DNA of 13,110 nt from an uncultured Eubacteriales bacterium (GCA_900546685.1 UREB01000028.1:1-13110); one strand, 5' to 3'. Shown: positions 6,679-12,894, numbered from the stretch's first letter. Numbers and translations: made by a program. The notes: a model not told the origin generated them from the sequence alone.

Positions 6679-7128
6679 ATGATCTCATTACAGCCTGTAA
6701 CAAAGGAAAATTATGAGGACTGTTGCAGATTGCAGGTAGCAAAGGAACAGGAGGAATATGTGGCACCCAACGTGTTTTCATTGACACAAAGCAAATATTT
6801 GCCGGAACGTATACCAGTGGCCATTTATTGGGATAAGACAATGATCGGGTTTGGCTTATACGGCATTGATACCGAACGAAACGAAAACTGGATCTTTCGG
6901 TTTATGCTTGGCAGACAATACCAAGGGAAAGGATGGGGTAAGCAGGCCTTTGCCGCGTTTTTGGAAATGGTATGTGCACGGGCTGGGTATGATGCGGTGT
7001 ATTTGAGCGTAAACCTAGAAAATAGAACGGCGCAGCACATGTACCGCTCCTTCGGATTTGAGGATATAGGGAAGATGTATTGCCCAGAAGAGAAGATCAT
7101 GAAGAAAATGATAGGTGCTAAAAAATGA
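6679..7128 (+). CDS. GNAT-family N-acetyltransferase, BltD (spermine/spermidine acetylase)-like
   Basis: Predicted to transfer acetyl from acetyl-CoA to an amine. By overall layout it resembles Bacillus BltD: a start like ISLQPVTKENYEDCCRLQV, a central VAIYWDKTMIGFGLYGI (residues 47-63), RFMLGRQYQGKGWGKQA (74-90) with the acetyl-CoA pyrophosphate loop Q82-GKGWGK, then YLSVNLENRTAQHMYRSFGF (108-127) with likely catalytic Tyr122. Length 149 residues, normal for the family. Polyamines are the likeliest substrate, but GNAT specificity cannot be fixed from motifs. The ATG at 6679 is chosen because AGGAGG (6666-6671) precedes it by seven bases; the frame is open to 6649 without a better RBS. It stands alone after the pgi terminator. 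A possible weak -10 (GATAAT, 6652-6657) lacks a good -35. Confidence 0.87.
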   Translation: MISLQPVTKENYEDCCRLQVAKEQEEYVAPNVFSLTQSKYLPERIPVAIYWDKTMIGFGLYGIDTERNENWIFRFMLGRQYQGKGWGKQAFAAFLEMVCARAGYDAVYLSVNLENRTAQHMYRSFGFEDIGKMYCPEEKIMKKMIGAKK

Positions 7129-7147
7129 CAGAGTACTATGCGTGAAA

Positions 7148-7179
7148 TTAACAATGCTAAGGGAATAGCTATGATATAA
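7148..7179 (+). promoter_or_regulatory. Promoter of the nfeD-floA operon
   Basis: The consensus extended -10 TGATATAAT (7171-7179) is identical to that of pgi. A TTAACA at 7148-7153 could act as -35, but at a long 20-bp spacer, so the extended -10 probably carries recognition. It lies 34 bp before the nfeD ATG. Confidence 0.68.
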
Positions 7180-7212
7180 TGGAGCTACCCAAAGAGAAAG
7201 GTGGGTGGAACC

Positions 7213-7695
7213 ATGACTTTGATAGACTGGATTGCGCTGGGCGTTATGCTTTTGGGCGTGATCCTTCTGATTGTAGAGGTGTATGCGCCGGGGTTTGGTT
7301 TGCCGGGCTTGGCTGGTCTGCTGTTTTGCGCGGCAGGGATTGCGATGTTTGCCGATACCTGGGGGCAAGCTGCCGCCGCGTTCACCATCATTGCTGTCAT
7401 CGTGGCGGCTGCGTTTGGATTTACCTTGTATTCTGCCTCAAAAGGACGGCTCTCAAGGTCTAAACTGATATTAAACGACGCTGTAACGGAAAAAGCCGGA
7501 TATGCGGATTTTGATGCATTGGGAGACTGGGTAGGAAAGCAAGGCGTTGCAATTTCTCCGCTGCGTCCGGCAGGCGTTGTAGAGATAGAAGGGAAACGGC
7601 TGGATGTTGTGACCCGCGGCGAATTTCTGGCAGAGGGCGAATCTGTCCGCATCGCACAAGTGCAGGGACGGCAGATTATCGTGTGCCGTATATAA
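7213..7695 (+). CDS. Short NfeD-family membrane protein
   Basis: NfeD proteins are partners of flotillin-like proteins in bacterial membrane microdomains. This is the short form without the ClpP-like protease domain. With the ATG at 7213 (AAAGGTGGG seven bases upstream; a GTG at 7201 lies inside that RBS) it has 160 residues. Seen: three hydrophobic helices at about 5-22, 33-47 and 53-72, the first two joined by a turn YAPGFGLPG (24-32) typical of NfeD. A soluble C-terminal OB-fold follows, starting GKQGVAISPLRPAGVVEIEG (108-127) and ending QGRQIIVCRI. The OB domain would lie on one face of the membrane next to FloA. The gap to floA is only 20 bp, and the nfeD-floA order is the well-known conserved pairing. 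Loose equivalents in Bacillus are the YuaF and YqeZ partners. Confidence 0.9.
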   Translation: MTLIDWIALGVMLLGVILLIVEVYAPGFGLPGLAGLLFCAAGIAMFADTWGQAAAAFTIIAVIVAAAFGFTLYSASKGRLSRSKLILNDAVTEKAGYADFDALGDWVGKQGVAISPLRPAGVVEIEGKRLDVVTRGEFLAEGESVRIAQVQGRQIIVCRI

Positions 7696-7715
7696 ACACA
7701 AGAAAGGAAAGGGAC

Positions 7716-8711
7716 ATGTATTTAGAGGATATGATTGGGCCGATTTTGATTGGCGCGGCCATCTTGGTTGTTTTGATTCTATTTTTTACCTTTGTGCCGC
7801 TGCGGTTGTATATCAGTGCGCTGGCAGCAGGGGTAAAGGTCAATATTTTTACGCTGGTGGGCATGAAGCTGAGAAATGTAAAGCCTGCCCGCATTATCCT
7901 GCCGATGATCAAGGCAACAAAGGCGGGGCTGGATGTGACCATCAATATGCTGGAAACGCATTATTTGGCAGGCGGCAATGTAGATAAGGTCATCGATGCA
8001 CTTATTGCGGCGCAAAGAGCCAATATTCCCCTGGAATTTGGCAAGGCACAGGCGATCGATCTGGCTGGCCGCGATGTGTTGCAGGCGGTACAGATGTCCG
8101 TCAATCCTAAGGTGATTGAAACGCCGATCGTGGCGGCCATTGCAAAGGACGGCATAGAGCTCAGGGCCAAAGCGCGGGTTACGGTGCGTGCCAATATCGA
8201 TAGGCTTGTCGGCGGCGCCGGAGAAGAGACGGTGATTGCGCGCGTAGGCGAGGGCATCGTTACCACAGTGGGTTCGTCAGATTCCCATAAGGCGGTGCTA
8301 GAAAATCCCGATTTGATTTCCCGTACCGTTTTGAACAAAGGCTTGGATGCAGGCACTGCATTTGAGATTTTATCCATTGACATTGCGGATGTGGATGTGG
8401 GGCGTAACGTAGGCGCACAGCTGCAAATGGACCAGGCAGAGGCAGACCGCCGTATTGCGCAGGCAAAAGCGGAAGAACGCAGGGCCATGGCTGTGGCAAG
8501 GGAGCAGGAAATGAAGGCATCTGTACAGGAAATGCGCGCTAAGGTTGTGGAGGCGGAGGCCGATGTTCCAAAAGCAATGGCGCAGGCGCTGCGGGAAGGC
8601 AAGCTGGGTGTAATGGATTATTACCAGATGCAAAATGTCATTTCCGATACGGAGATGCGGCAGTCCATTGCCGATGCGGGCAAGGATGAAACGCCAAGTA
8701 TGGAGAAATAA
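7716..8711 (+). CDS. floA: Flotillin-like membrane-microdomain scaffold
   Basis: FloA assembles into membrane foci and organises functional microdomains. The start ATG 7716, after AAAGGAAAGGG, gives 331 residues, the same length as I recall for Bacillus FloA; an open frame to 7683 has no RBS and overlaps nfeD. Seen: a hydrophobic membrane-inserted hairpin at residues 7-35, the short lysine-rich KATKAGLD (66-73), the prohibitin-homology region (about 75-230, with NIPLEFGKAQAIDLAGRDV and GIELRAKARVTVRANID), then an Ala/Glu-rich helical stretch (235-292; AQLQMDQAEADRRIAQAKAEE) that mediates oligomerisation, and a tail LGVMDYYQMQNVISDTEMR (297-315) conserved in FloA. It is the middle gene of an nfeD-floA-membrane-protein operon. 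The RBS of the next gene lies within its last codons, so the downstream product would be made in coupled fashion. Confidence 0.95.
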   Translation: MYLEDMIGPILIGAAILVVLILFFTFVPLRLYISALAAGVKVNIFTLVGMKLRNVKPARIILPMIKATKAGLDVTINMLETHYLAGGNVDKVIDALIAAQRANIPLEFGKAQAIDLAGRDVLQAVQMSVNPKVIETPIVAAIAKDGIELRAKARVTVRANIDRLVGGAGEETVIARVGEGIVTTVGSSDSHKAVLENPDLISRTVLNKGLDAGTAFEILSIDIADVDVGRNVGAQLQMDQAEADRRIAQAKAEERRAMAVAREQEMKASVQEMRAKVVEAEADVPKAMAQALREGKLGVMDYYQMQNVISDTEMRQSIADAGKDETPSMEK

Positions 8712-8714
8712 TCT

Positions 8715-9224
8715 ATGGAAGTAATCATCGTTCTATTCTTTTTGTTTCTGGTTTCCAGCTTGGGAGAGAGCAAGAAGAAAGCGAAACAAAAACGTCAAGC
8801 AGAGCAGCGGGTGTTCCGCCAGATGCAGGAGGAGCTGGAGCGTGAACAGGCAGAGGCGGCGCGGCGTATGAGTGCAGGCGAGGGCGAACAGCACCAAACA
8901 GTATTGGAGCGCGAAGGGGCCAAGCGTGTAGCGCAGGCTGCAGCACATCAGGCCGTAGAGGCAGAGATTTATCGACAGGTTGCTTTTGCCCACGCCACCG
9001 AAGAGAGTTCTGCCTGCACGGAAGACTGGCAGGAAGAGGTACGCCTGCATGCACGCCCGCGGCCCATGGGCAACCGGCCGATGGAGAATAAAACACCCCA
9101 AGGGGCCAAACGCTATAACCCATATGCCAAACTGTTTACTGCAGAGGGCGTGCGAAACGGCATCATCCTTTCGGAAGTGCTGGGCACACGCGGCGGGCGG
9201 TTTGGAAAACGTATAGGACGGTAA
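8715..9224 (+). CDS. Membrane-anchored charged helical protein of the flotillin operon, unknown function
   Basis: I do not recognise a named family. The 169 residues show a single hydrophobic N-terminal segment (2-16, EVIIVLFFLFLVSSL) followed at once by lysines, consistent with an anchor whose body lies in the cytosol. A long charged, Ala/Glu/Gln/Arg-rich helix with coiled-coil character follows (about 20-90). Then come a Pro/Arg-rich linker (110-135) and a C-terminal block KLFTAEGVRNGIILSEVLGTRGG (139-161). A similar (I/V)-x-x-GII-x-(S/A)E(I/V)LG block is, from memory, found at the C-terminus of other clostridial proteins. The start is 4 bp after the floA stop, and its RBS GGAG (8702-8705) lies inside floA. 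The topology mirrors FloA (N-terminal anchor, helical body), so an interaction with FloA or NfeD is a reasonable inference. A terminator ends the operon. Confidence 0.85.
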   Translation: MEVIIVLFFLFLVSSLGESKKKAKQKRQAEQRVFRQMQEELEREQAEAARRMSAGEGEQHQTVLEREGAKRVAQAAAHQAVEAEIYRQVAFAHATEESSACTEDWQEEVRLHARPRPMGNRPMENKTPQGAKRYNPYAKLFTAEGVRNGIILSEVLGTRGGRFGKRIGR

Positions 9225-9230
9225 AACGAG

Positions 9231-9264
9231 GATCCGGGATGATTTCCGGATCCTTTTCTTTTGC
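9231..9264 (+). terminator. Rho-independent terminator of the flotillin operon
   Basis: A perfect 9-bp stem, AGGATCCGG (9231-9239) with CCGGATCCT (9248-9256), has an 8-nt loop and a broken T-run (TTTTCTTTT) to 9264. Confidence 0.9.
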
Positions 9265-9300
9265 AGCAAGGGACAAAAAGTAGGCAAACTCCGTAAAATA

Positions 9301-9309
9301 TGATATGAT
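9301..9309 (+). promoter_or_regulatory. Candidate extended -10 promoter of the CpXC operon
   Basis: TGATATGAT differs by one base from the TGATATAAT elements of pgi and nfeD and lies 22 bp before the first CpXC ATG. No clear -35 was found 16-18 bp upstream. The previous terminator implies that a new promoter is needed here. Confidence 0.55.
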
Positions 9310-9331
9310 GCTTGAAATTAGGAGGCCCAAA

Positions 9332-9964
9332 ATGGCAATTACGGAGATTCGGCCGGCGGTGTGCATGGCATGCGGGCATAAGCAGAGCGTGTTGGATGTA
9401 CGCCAAATCAATGTGCAGAAAAGACCGGAGATCAAACAAAAAATATTGCAGGGAACGCTGTTTCCCATGCACTGCCGTGCATGCGGCGCGGTGCTGGAAA
9501 AGGCGCAGAATTGTTTGTATATCGATCCTGCGCTCCCGCTGCTGTTAGAGTTGACAGTGCCGGGAGAGCCATGCCGCCTGCAAGAGGTGCAGGAAGGGCT
9601 GGGGGACACAAAAGCGATCATCCGGGTGGTGCGTACGCCGGAGGATATGGCGGAAAAGCTGCGCATTTTCGACTGTGGATTGGATGACCGTATCGTGGAG
9701 ATCGTTCGCCTGTTGATGGTTACGCAGCTAACGGAGCAGGCCCCTGATCTTTTGGAGAGCAGCCCGATATTTTCTGCACCGCATGGTGAACCGCAGCTGA
9801 CCTGCCTGTGCCGTGACGGCAGCGAACGGGTCTGCCCGATTACCAGAAAGCTGCAATCTGAAATTTATACGCAGTATTTGGCAGATAGGGAGGTACAAGA
9901 TACGTTGGTGGTGGATAGCGCCTGGGTATATCGGCTTTTGTTATCGCAGAAAGGAAGAGCATAG
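9332..9964 (+). CDS. CpXC-domain zinc-ribbon protein, copy 1
   Basis: A soluble 210-residue protein with a CpXC-type zinc-ribbon: Cys11-x2-Cys14 and Cys48-x2-Cys51, separated by the stretch INVQKRPEIKQKILQGTLF (26-44) whose end, LxGTLF, is typical of the family. After a middle part, a second conserved block IIRVVRTPEDMAEKLRIFDC (96-115) continues as GLDDRIVEIVRLLM (116-129). The C-terminal region (about 150-205) is less conserved and holds further cysteines. The biochemical function of CpXC proteins is not known. The start ATG 9332 follows TAGGAGG by six bases; the frame opens at 9305 within the promoter region. Five bases separate it from its paralogue, so they are co-transcribed. Confidence 0.86.
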   Translation: MAITEIRPAVCMACGHKQSVLDVRQINVQKRPEIKQKILQGTLFPMHCRACGAVLEKAQNCLYIDPALPLLLELTVPGEPCRLQEVQEGLGDTKAIIRVVRTPEDMAEKLRIFDCGLDDRIVEIVRLLMVTQLTEQAPDLLESSPIFSAPHGEPQLTCLCRDGSERVCPITRKLQSEIYTQYLADREVQDTLVVDSAWVYRLLLSQKGRA

Positions 9965-9969
9965 CAACG

Positions 9970-10593
9970 ATGCAAGCAAAAGAAGAAATGGGGATTGTCT
10001 GCCCCCATTGCGGCCGCGTGCAAAAGGTAACGCGCTGGCATTTGGTAAATTTGGAATCTGAACCGTTGGCAAAGCTTAGGGCGTTTAAGGGAACCCTATT
10101 CAAGGTGCCGTGCGAAGCATGCGGGAAAACGATGCAGTTTCACTATCCCTGTGTATTTTTAGATGAAACGCACCGCGCTTTGCTGTATCTCTGCCCGGAG
10201 GAGGTAGAGCAGGATACGCAAACGCTTTCCGCGCTCCCCCCCCAGGAGGGGTATAAGCTGAGACTGGTTCGCACACCGGAAGAGCTGGCGGAAAAGCTGC
10301 AGATTTTGGAATGCGGCCTAGAGGATACGGTGATAGAGCTGGTAAAGGTGTTTTATTTTATGCAGTTCCATGCACAATACCCACAAGAAACGGTAGAACG
10401 TGTATTGTTTACGCAACAACCATCGCCTTGTATCCGCATGGTTTGTAAGAGCGGCAAGACGTATGAGATTCCCCTGCAGCAAACATATTATAAAAAAGTA
10501 CAGACACAGTATCAAGAACGAATCTGGAAGCGTTGCGGCCAGGGTATGCAGTGTATAGATGCTGCGTGGGCCAGCGGGGTTTTGGAACTGTAA
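9970..10593 (+). CDS. CpXC-domain zinc-ribbon protein, copy 2
   Basis: A 207-residue paralogue of the preceding gene. Counting from ATG 9970, Cys11, Cys14, Cys48 and Cys51 fall at exactly the residue numbers of copy 1. So do KGTLF (40-44; QGTLF in copy 1) and LRLVRTPEELAEKLQILECG (97-116), which continues as LEDTVIELVKV. This shared register supports 9970 over the ATG at 9988. The RBS is weak (AAGGAAG at 9951-9957, rather far), so translation may rely on coupling to copy 1, whose stop is 5 bp upstream. Side chains between the fixed points differ a great deal, so the duplication is old. A run of eight C (10236-10243) encodes the Pro-Pro at 90-91. No DNA-binding domain or membrane segment was seen. 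Function unknown. Confidence 0.86.
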   Translation: MQAKEEMGIVCPHCGRVQKVTRWHLVNLESEPLAKLRAFKGTLFKVPCEACGKTMQFHYPCVFLDETHRALLYLCPEEVEQDTQTLSALPPQEGYKLRLVRTPEELAEKLQILECGLEDTVIELVKVFYFMQFHAQYPQETVERVLFTQQPSPCIRMVCKSGKTYEIPLQQTYYKKVQTQYQERIWKRCGQGMQCIDAAWASGVLEL

Positions 10594-10594
10594 G

Positions 10595-11416
10595 ATGAAA
10601 ATCATTGACGCACATTTGCATTTTTGGCCGGGAGAGCCATACTTTGATGAAATTGCACTGGCTGCAGAGCACCAAAATACCGAGAAGCATCTCTATGAGC
10701 AGTACCAAGCGCATGAGATTATAATGGGCATTGTTATGGGCAATGATACGTTGGAAAAAGAACGGCATCGATACCCTCCCTATTTACGGTATTGCATCGG
10801 ATTGGACAGCAATTTTGCTGCGCAGCATTCATTGCAGAGCGCGGTGGATCAGGTAGAATGGCATTTACAGCAGCCAGGCTGCGTTGGCATCAAGCTGTAT
10901 CCGGGATATTGTCGCGGTTATGTATCGGACAAACAGTATCGGCCGTATTATGAACTGGCGCGCCAATACCGAAAACCGGTGGCAATCCATACGGGTGCTA
11001 CAGCAGGTGCGGAAGCGTGCCTGAAATACAGCCATCCAATGACGGTAGATGAGATCGCAACGGAATATGCAGACGTACAGTTCGTACTGTGCCATTTTGG
11101 CAGCCCTTGGGTACAGGACGCGGCTGCTGTGATGGCCAAAAATGAAAATGTGGCGGCGGACCTATCCGGCCTTTTGGAGGGATGCCCGGATCTTTCTGCC
11201 CTTTGGAAGGAACAAAGCGCATTTTTTGCCTATCTAAAAATGTGGATGGCTTATTTAGGACGGTATGACAGCTTAATGTTTGGAACGGACTGGCCGCTGG
11301 TGAACCTGCCATTGTATATTCGCTTTATTCAAAGGCTAGTGCCGGAGCATGTCTGGAAGAAGGTATTCTTTGATAATGCAAACCGCATCTATCAGTTACA
11401 TCTTGATAAGCAATGA
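10595..11416 (+). CDS. Metal-dependent amidohydrolase (Amidohydro_2-like TIM barrel)
   Basis: Predicted hydrolase or decarboxylase of the amidohydrolase superfamily, 273 residues. The metal and catalytic set is visible: DAHLHF (His7, His9), GIKLYPGY (Lys100), AIHTG (His132), VLCHFGSPW (His167) and MFGTDWP (Asp232), followed by the usual terminal helix FFDNANRIYQL (258-268). This points to an active enzyme; the substrate is unknown, and the Amidohydro_2 family includes lactonases and decarboxylases. The ATG 10595 is one base after the CpXC stop; the frame is open upstream to 10559, but that part lies within the CpXC gene. The RBS is poor (TTTTGGAA), so it is likely coupled to the gene before. 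Only a hairpin without a T-run (11418-11432) follows it. Confidence 0.87.
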   Translation: MKIIDAHLHFWPGEPYFDEIALAAEHQNTEKHLYEQYQAHEIIMGIVMGNDTLEKERHRYPPYLRYCIGLDSNFAAQHSLQSAVDQVEWHLQQPGCVGIKLYPGYCRGYVSDKQYRPYYELARQYRKPVAIHTGATAGAEACLKYSHPMTVDEIATEYADVQFVLCHFGSPWVQDAAAVMAKNENVAADLSGLLEGCPDLSALWKEQSAFFAYLKMWMAYLGRYDSLMFGTDWPLVNLPLYIRFIQRLVPEHVWKKVFFDNANRIYQLHLDKQ

Positions 11417-11572
11417 GTGCCATCGTATGGCATTGTGATAACGCGCCAGATGCGTAAAAGCAGCGGCGTGTTTTTGCATAGGGCCCATTAGAAGATGACA
11501 AGGGACCACCGATTCTTCTGTAAAATCGTATTCATATTGCTTGACAAAGCAATGATGAGGAGTAAAATTGAG
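11396..11572 (-). pseudogene. Possible decayed antisense reading frame
   Basis: On the minus strand a frame stays open for 58 codons between TAA (plus 11573-11575) and TAA (plus 11396-11398). It contains a protein-like stretch such as VVPCHLLMGPMQKHAAAF. It has no ATG, GTG or TTG near its beginning and no RBS: the first GTG is codon 22 and the first ATG codon 29. It overlaps the 3' end of the amidohydrolase gene. I cannot match it to a family. A 58-codon frame can occur by chance, so this is either a gene remnant or noise. Confidence 0.2.
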
Positions 11573-11836
11573 TTAGAAAAAGCTAATTAAAGCATAAAAG
11601 CTTACTGATAAAATTCGTAGAACTAGAGAGTTTTGCTGAATTTACGTAAAAATTTCTAAATAAATTATATAGTTGCGATCATTTTGTGATGCAGAGTGCT
11701 TGAAAGCCTCGCTGATTTTTAGCTTTGTTAAATTGATTTGATGTTTACAAGCATATCATTGATTTATCAGATTATGTAACCACAGTGTATTCCTATAAAG
11801 ATACAAAAGAACAAATAGGAATCTTACTATCTTTTT

Positions 11837-11868
11837 TTGACATGTATATCATAAAGATTTGTGATAGT
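11837..11868 (+). promoter_or_regulatory. Candidate promoter of the DUF362 gene
   Basis: A consensus -35 TTGACA (11837-11842) is followed by TGTGATAGT, which could be an extended -10 (GATAGT, 11863-11868), though at a 20-bp spacer. Transcription would begin just before the 17-bp palindrome. The -35 is convincing, the -10 is not. Confidence 0.4.
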
Positions 11869-11883
11869 ACATAGGTAAGTCTC

Positions 11884-11900
11884 GTGTTGCGCTGCAACAC
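11884..11900. promoter_or_regulatory. 17-bp palindrome before the DUF362 gene (possible operator)
   Basis: GTGTTGC-GCT-GCAACAC is a perfect 7-bp inverted repeat with a 3-bp centre, 12 bp before the RBS AAGGAG (11912-11917). With no T-run it is not a terminator. By position it suits a repressor operator downstream of the promoter or an RNA hairpin in the leader. Confidence 0.55.
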
Positions 11901-11923
11901 AAATACAAAGTAAGGAGCGATGT

Positions 11924-12793
11924 ATGATGGAAAAGGCCAAGGTATTTTTCACAAAAGAGATTACGCCGGAAACGATGATCAAAATGTACAAGGCATTGGG
12001 CGTAGAGCTGCCTGGAAAAGTGGCCGTTAAGGTACACTCCGGGGAGGTTGGAAACCAAAACTTTATCCGTCCCTCTTTCATGAAGCCGATGGTGGATCAT
12101 GTGAAAGGTACGATTGTAGAGTGTAATGCGGCCTATGAAGGCAAGCGCAATACCACGGATGCTCACTGGGAAACGATGAAGCTGCACGGATGGACGGACA
12201 TCGCTCCGGTAGACATTATGGATGAAGAGGGAGAGATGGAGCTGCCCGTGCCCGAGGGGAAACGCATTCAGGTAAACTATGTTGGCGCGCACCTGGCCAA
12301 TTACGATTCCATGCTGGTGCTTTCGCATTTTAAGGGGCATCCGATGGGCGGTTTTGGCGGTGCACTAAAGAATATCTCCATTGGAATCGCGTCTTCCCAC
12401 GGCAAGGCATACATTCATGGCTCGGGAAAACCGGAAGAGATCTGGACGGGCGATCATGATTCTTTCCTGGAATCCATGGCAGATGCCGATAAATCCATTG
12501 TCAAGCATTTTGGCGATAAGATTGCCTTTATCAACGTGATGCGCAATATGTCGGTAGACTGCGACTGTGTGGCAAAGGCGGCGGATCCCTGCATGAAGGA
12601 TATCGGCATCTTAGCTTCTTTAGATCCTGTGGCGCTGGATCAGGCGTGCATTGATATGGTCTATCAATCCGATGATCCGGGCAAAGCGGAGCTCATTGAA
12701 CGCATAGAATCGCGGAACGGCACGCTGACCATCAAGGCGGCCGAGGCGGTAGGTGTTGGCACCAGGGAATATGAATTGGTGAATGTGGACTGA
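11924..12793 (+). CDS. DUF362-domain protein without ferredoxin insert
   Basis: A 289-residue soluble protein of the DUF362 family, which has no established biochemical role; many members carry a two-cluster ferredoxin insert. Seen: PGKVAVKVHSGE (30-41), the core block LSHFKGHPMGGFGGALKNIS (133-152), a cysteine-bearing VDCDCVAKAADPCMKDIG (211-228; Cys213, 215, 223) and SLDPVALDQACIDMV (232-246). The usual C-x2-C-x2-C-x3-C clusters are absent, and the place between the two halves (about 160-190) holds no cysteine. The remaining cysteines could still bind a metal. ATG 11924 is six bases after AAGGAG; ATG 11927 is equally possible. It is a single-gene unit ended by a strong terminator, with a candidate operator upstream. 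The composition matches the rest of the window, not the AT-rich gap before it. Confidence 0.85.
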   Translation: MMEKAKVFFTKEITPETMIKMYKALGVELPGKVAVKVHSGEVGNQNFIRPSFMKPMVDHVKGTIVECNAAYEGKRNTTDAHWETMKLHGWTDIAPVDIMDEEGEMELPVPEGKRIQVNYVGAHLANYDSMLVLSHFKGHPMGGFGGALKNISIGIASSHGKAYIHGSGKPEEIWTGDHDSFLESMADADKSIVKHFGDKIAFINVMRNMSVDCDCVAKAADPCMKDIGILASLDPVALDQACIDMVYQSDDPGKAELIERIESRNGTLTIKAAEAVGVGTREYELVNVD

Positions 12794-12800
12794 TATGGTA

Positions 12801-12830
12801 AAAGAGGCATGCATCAGCATGCCTCTTTTT
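12801..12830 (+). terminator. Rho-independent terminator after the DUF362 gene
   Basis: A perfect 12-bp stem, AAAGAGGCATGC (12801-12812) with GCATGCCTCTTT (12817-12828), has an ATCA loop and a T-run to 12830. Confidence 0.94.
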
Positions 12831-12837
12831 GATTGCC

Positions 12838-12866
12838 TTTGCTAGGCATTTACTGATAAATACGAT
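12838..12866 (+). promoter_or_regulatory. Weak candidate promoter of the XRE regulator
   Basis: TTGCTA (12838-12843), a 17-bp spacer and TACGAT (12861-12866) form a plausible promoter between the terminator and the regulator; TAAGAT at 12866-12871 is an alternative -10. Both are distant from consensus. Confidence 0.35.
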
Positions 12867-12894
12867 AAGATAGCAATGGCTAGGGAGGCATAGG

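Larger units (their letters stand above)
11417..11923. other. AT-rich intergenic region without a supported gene
   Basis: A 507-bp stretch with no coding frame that starts well on either strand. The first 100 bp keep the composition of the neighbours. From about 11515 to 11880 the sequence becomes clearly AT-rich, unlike the rest of the window. It contains three short perfect hairpins: TGCCAT-CGT-ATGGCA (11418-11432), ATTGCTT-GACA-AAGCAAT (11536-11553) and GTGTTGC-GCT-GCAACAC (11884-11900), the last just before the DUF362 gene. A strong -35-like TTGACA lies at 11837-11842. The region may hold regulatory sequence or a small RNA, but no such RNA can be named. Confidence 0.75.

Noticed and set aside
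7961..8602. 213-codon minus-strand frame
   Set aside because: Shadow of floA; low-complexity Ser/Ala-rich product caused by the Ala/Glu-rich coding strand.
8733..9287. 184-codon minus-strand frame
   Set aside because: Antisense to the flotillin-operon protein and through its terminator; no coding signals.
11418..11432. Hairpin TGCCAT-CGT-ATGGCA as terminator of the amidohydrolase gene
   Set aside because: The stem is only 6 bp and no T-run follows, so intrinsic termination is not supported.
11417..11923. Riboswitch, tRNA or CRISPR array in the AT-rich gap
   Set aside because: No cloverleaf, no spaced repeats and no conserved riboswitch core could be recognised by eye.
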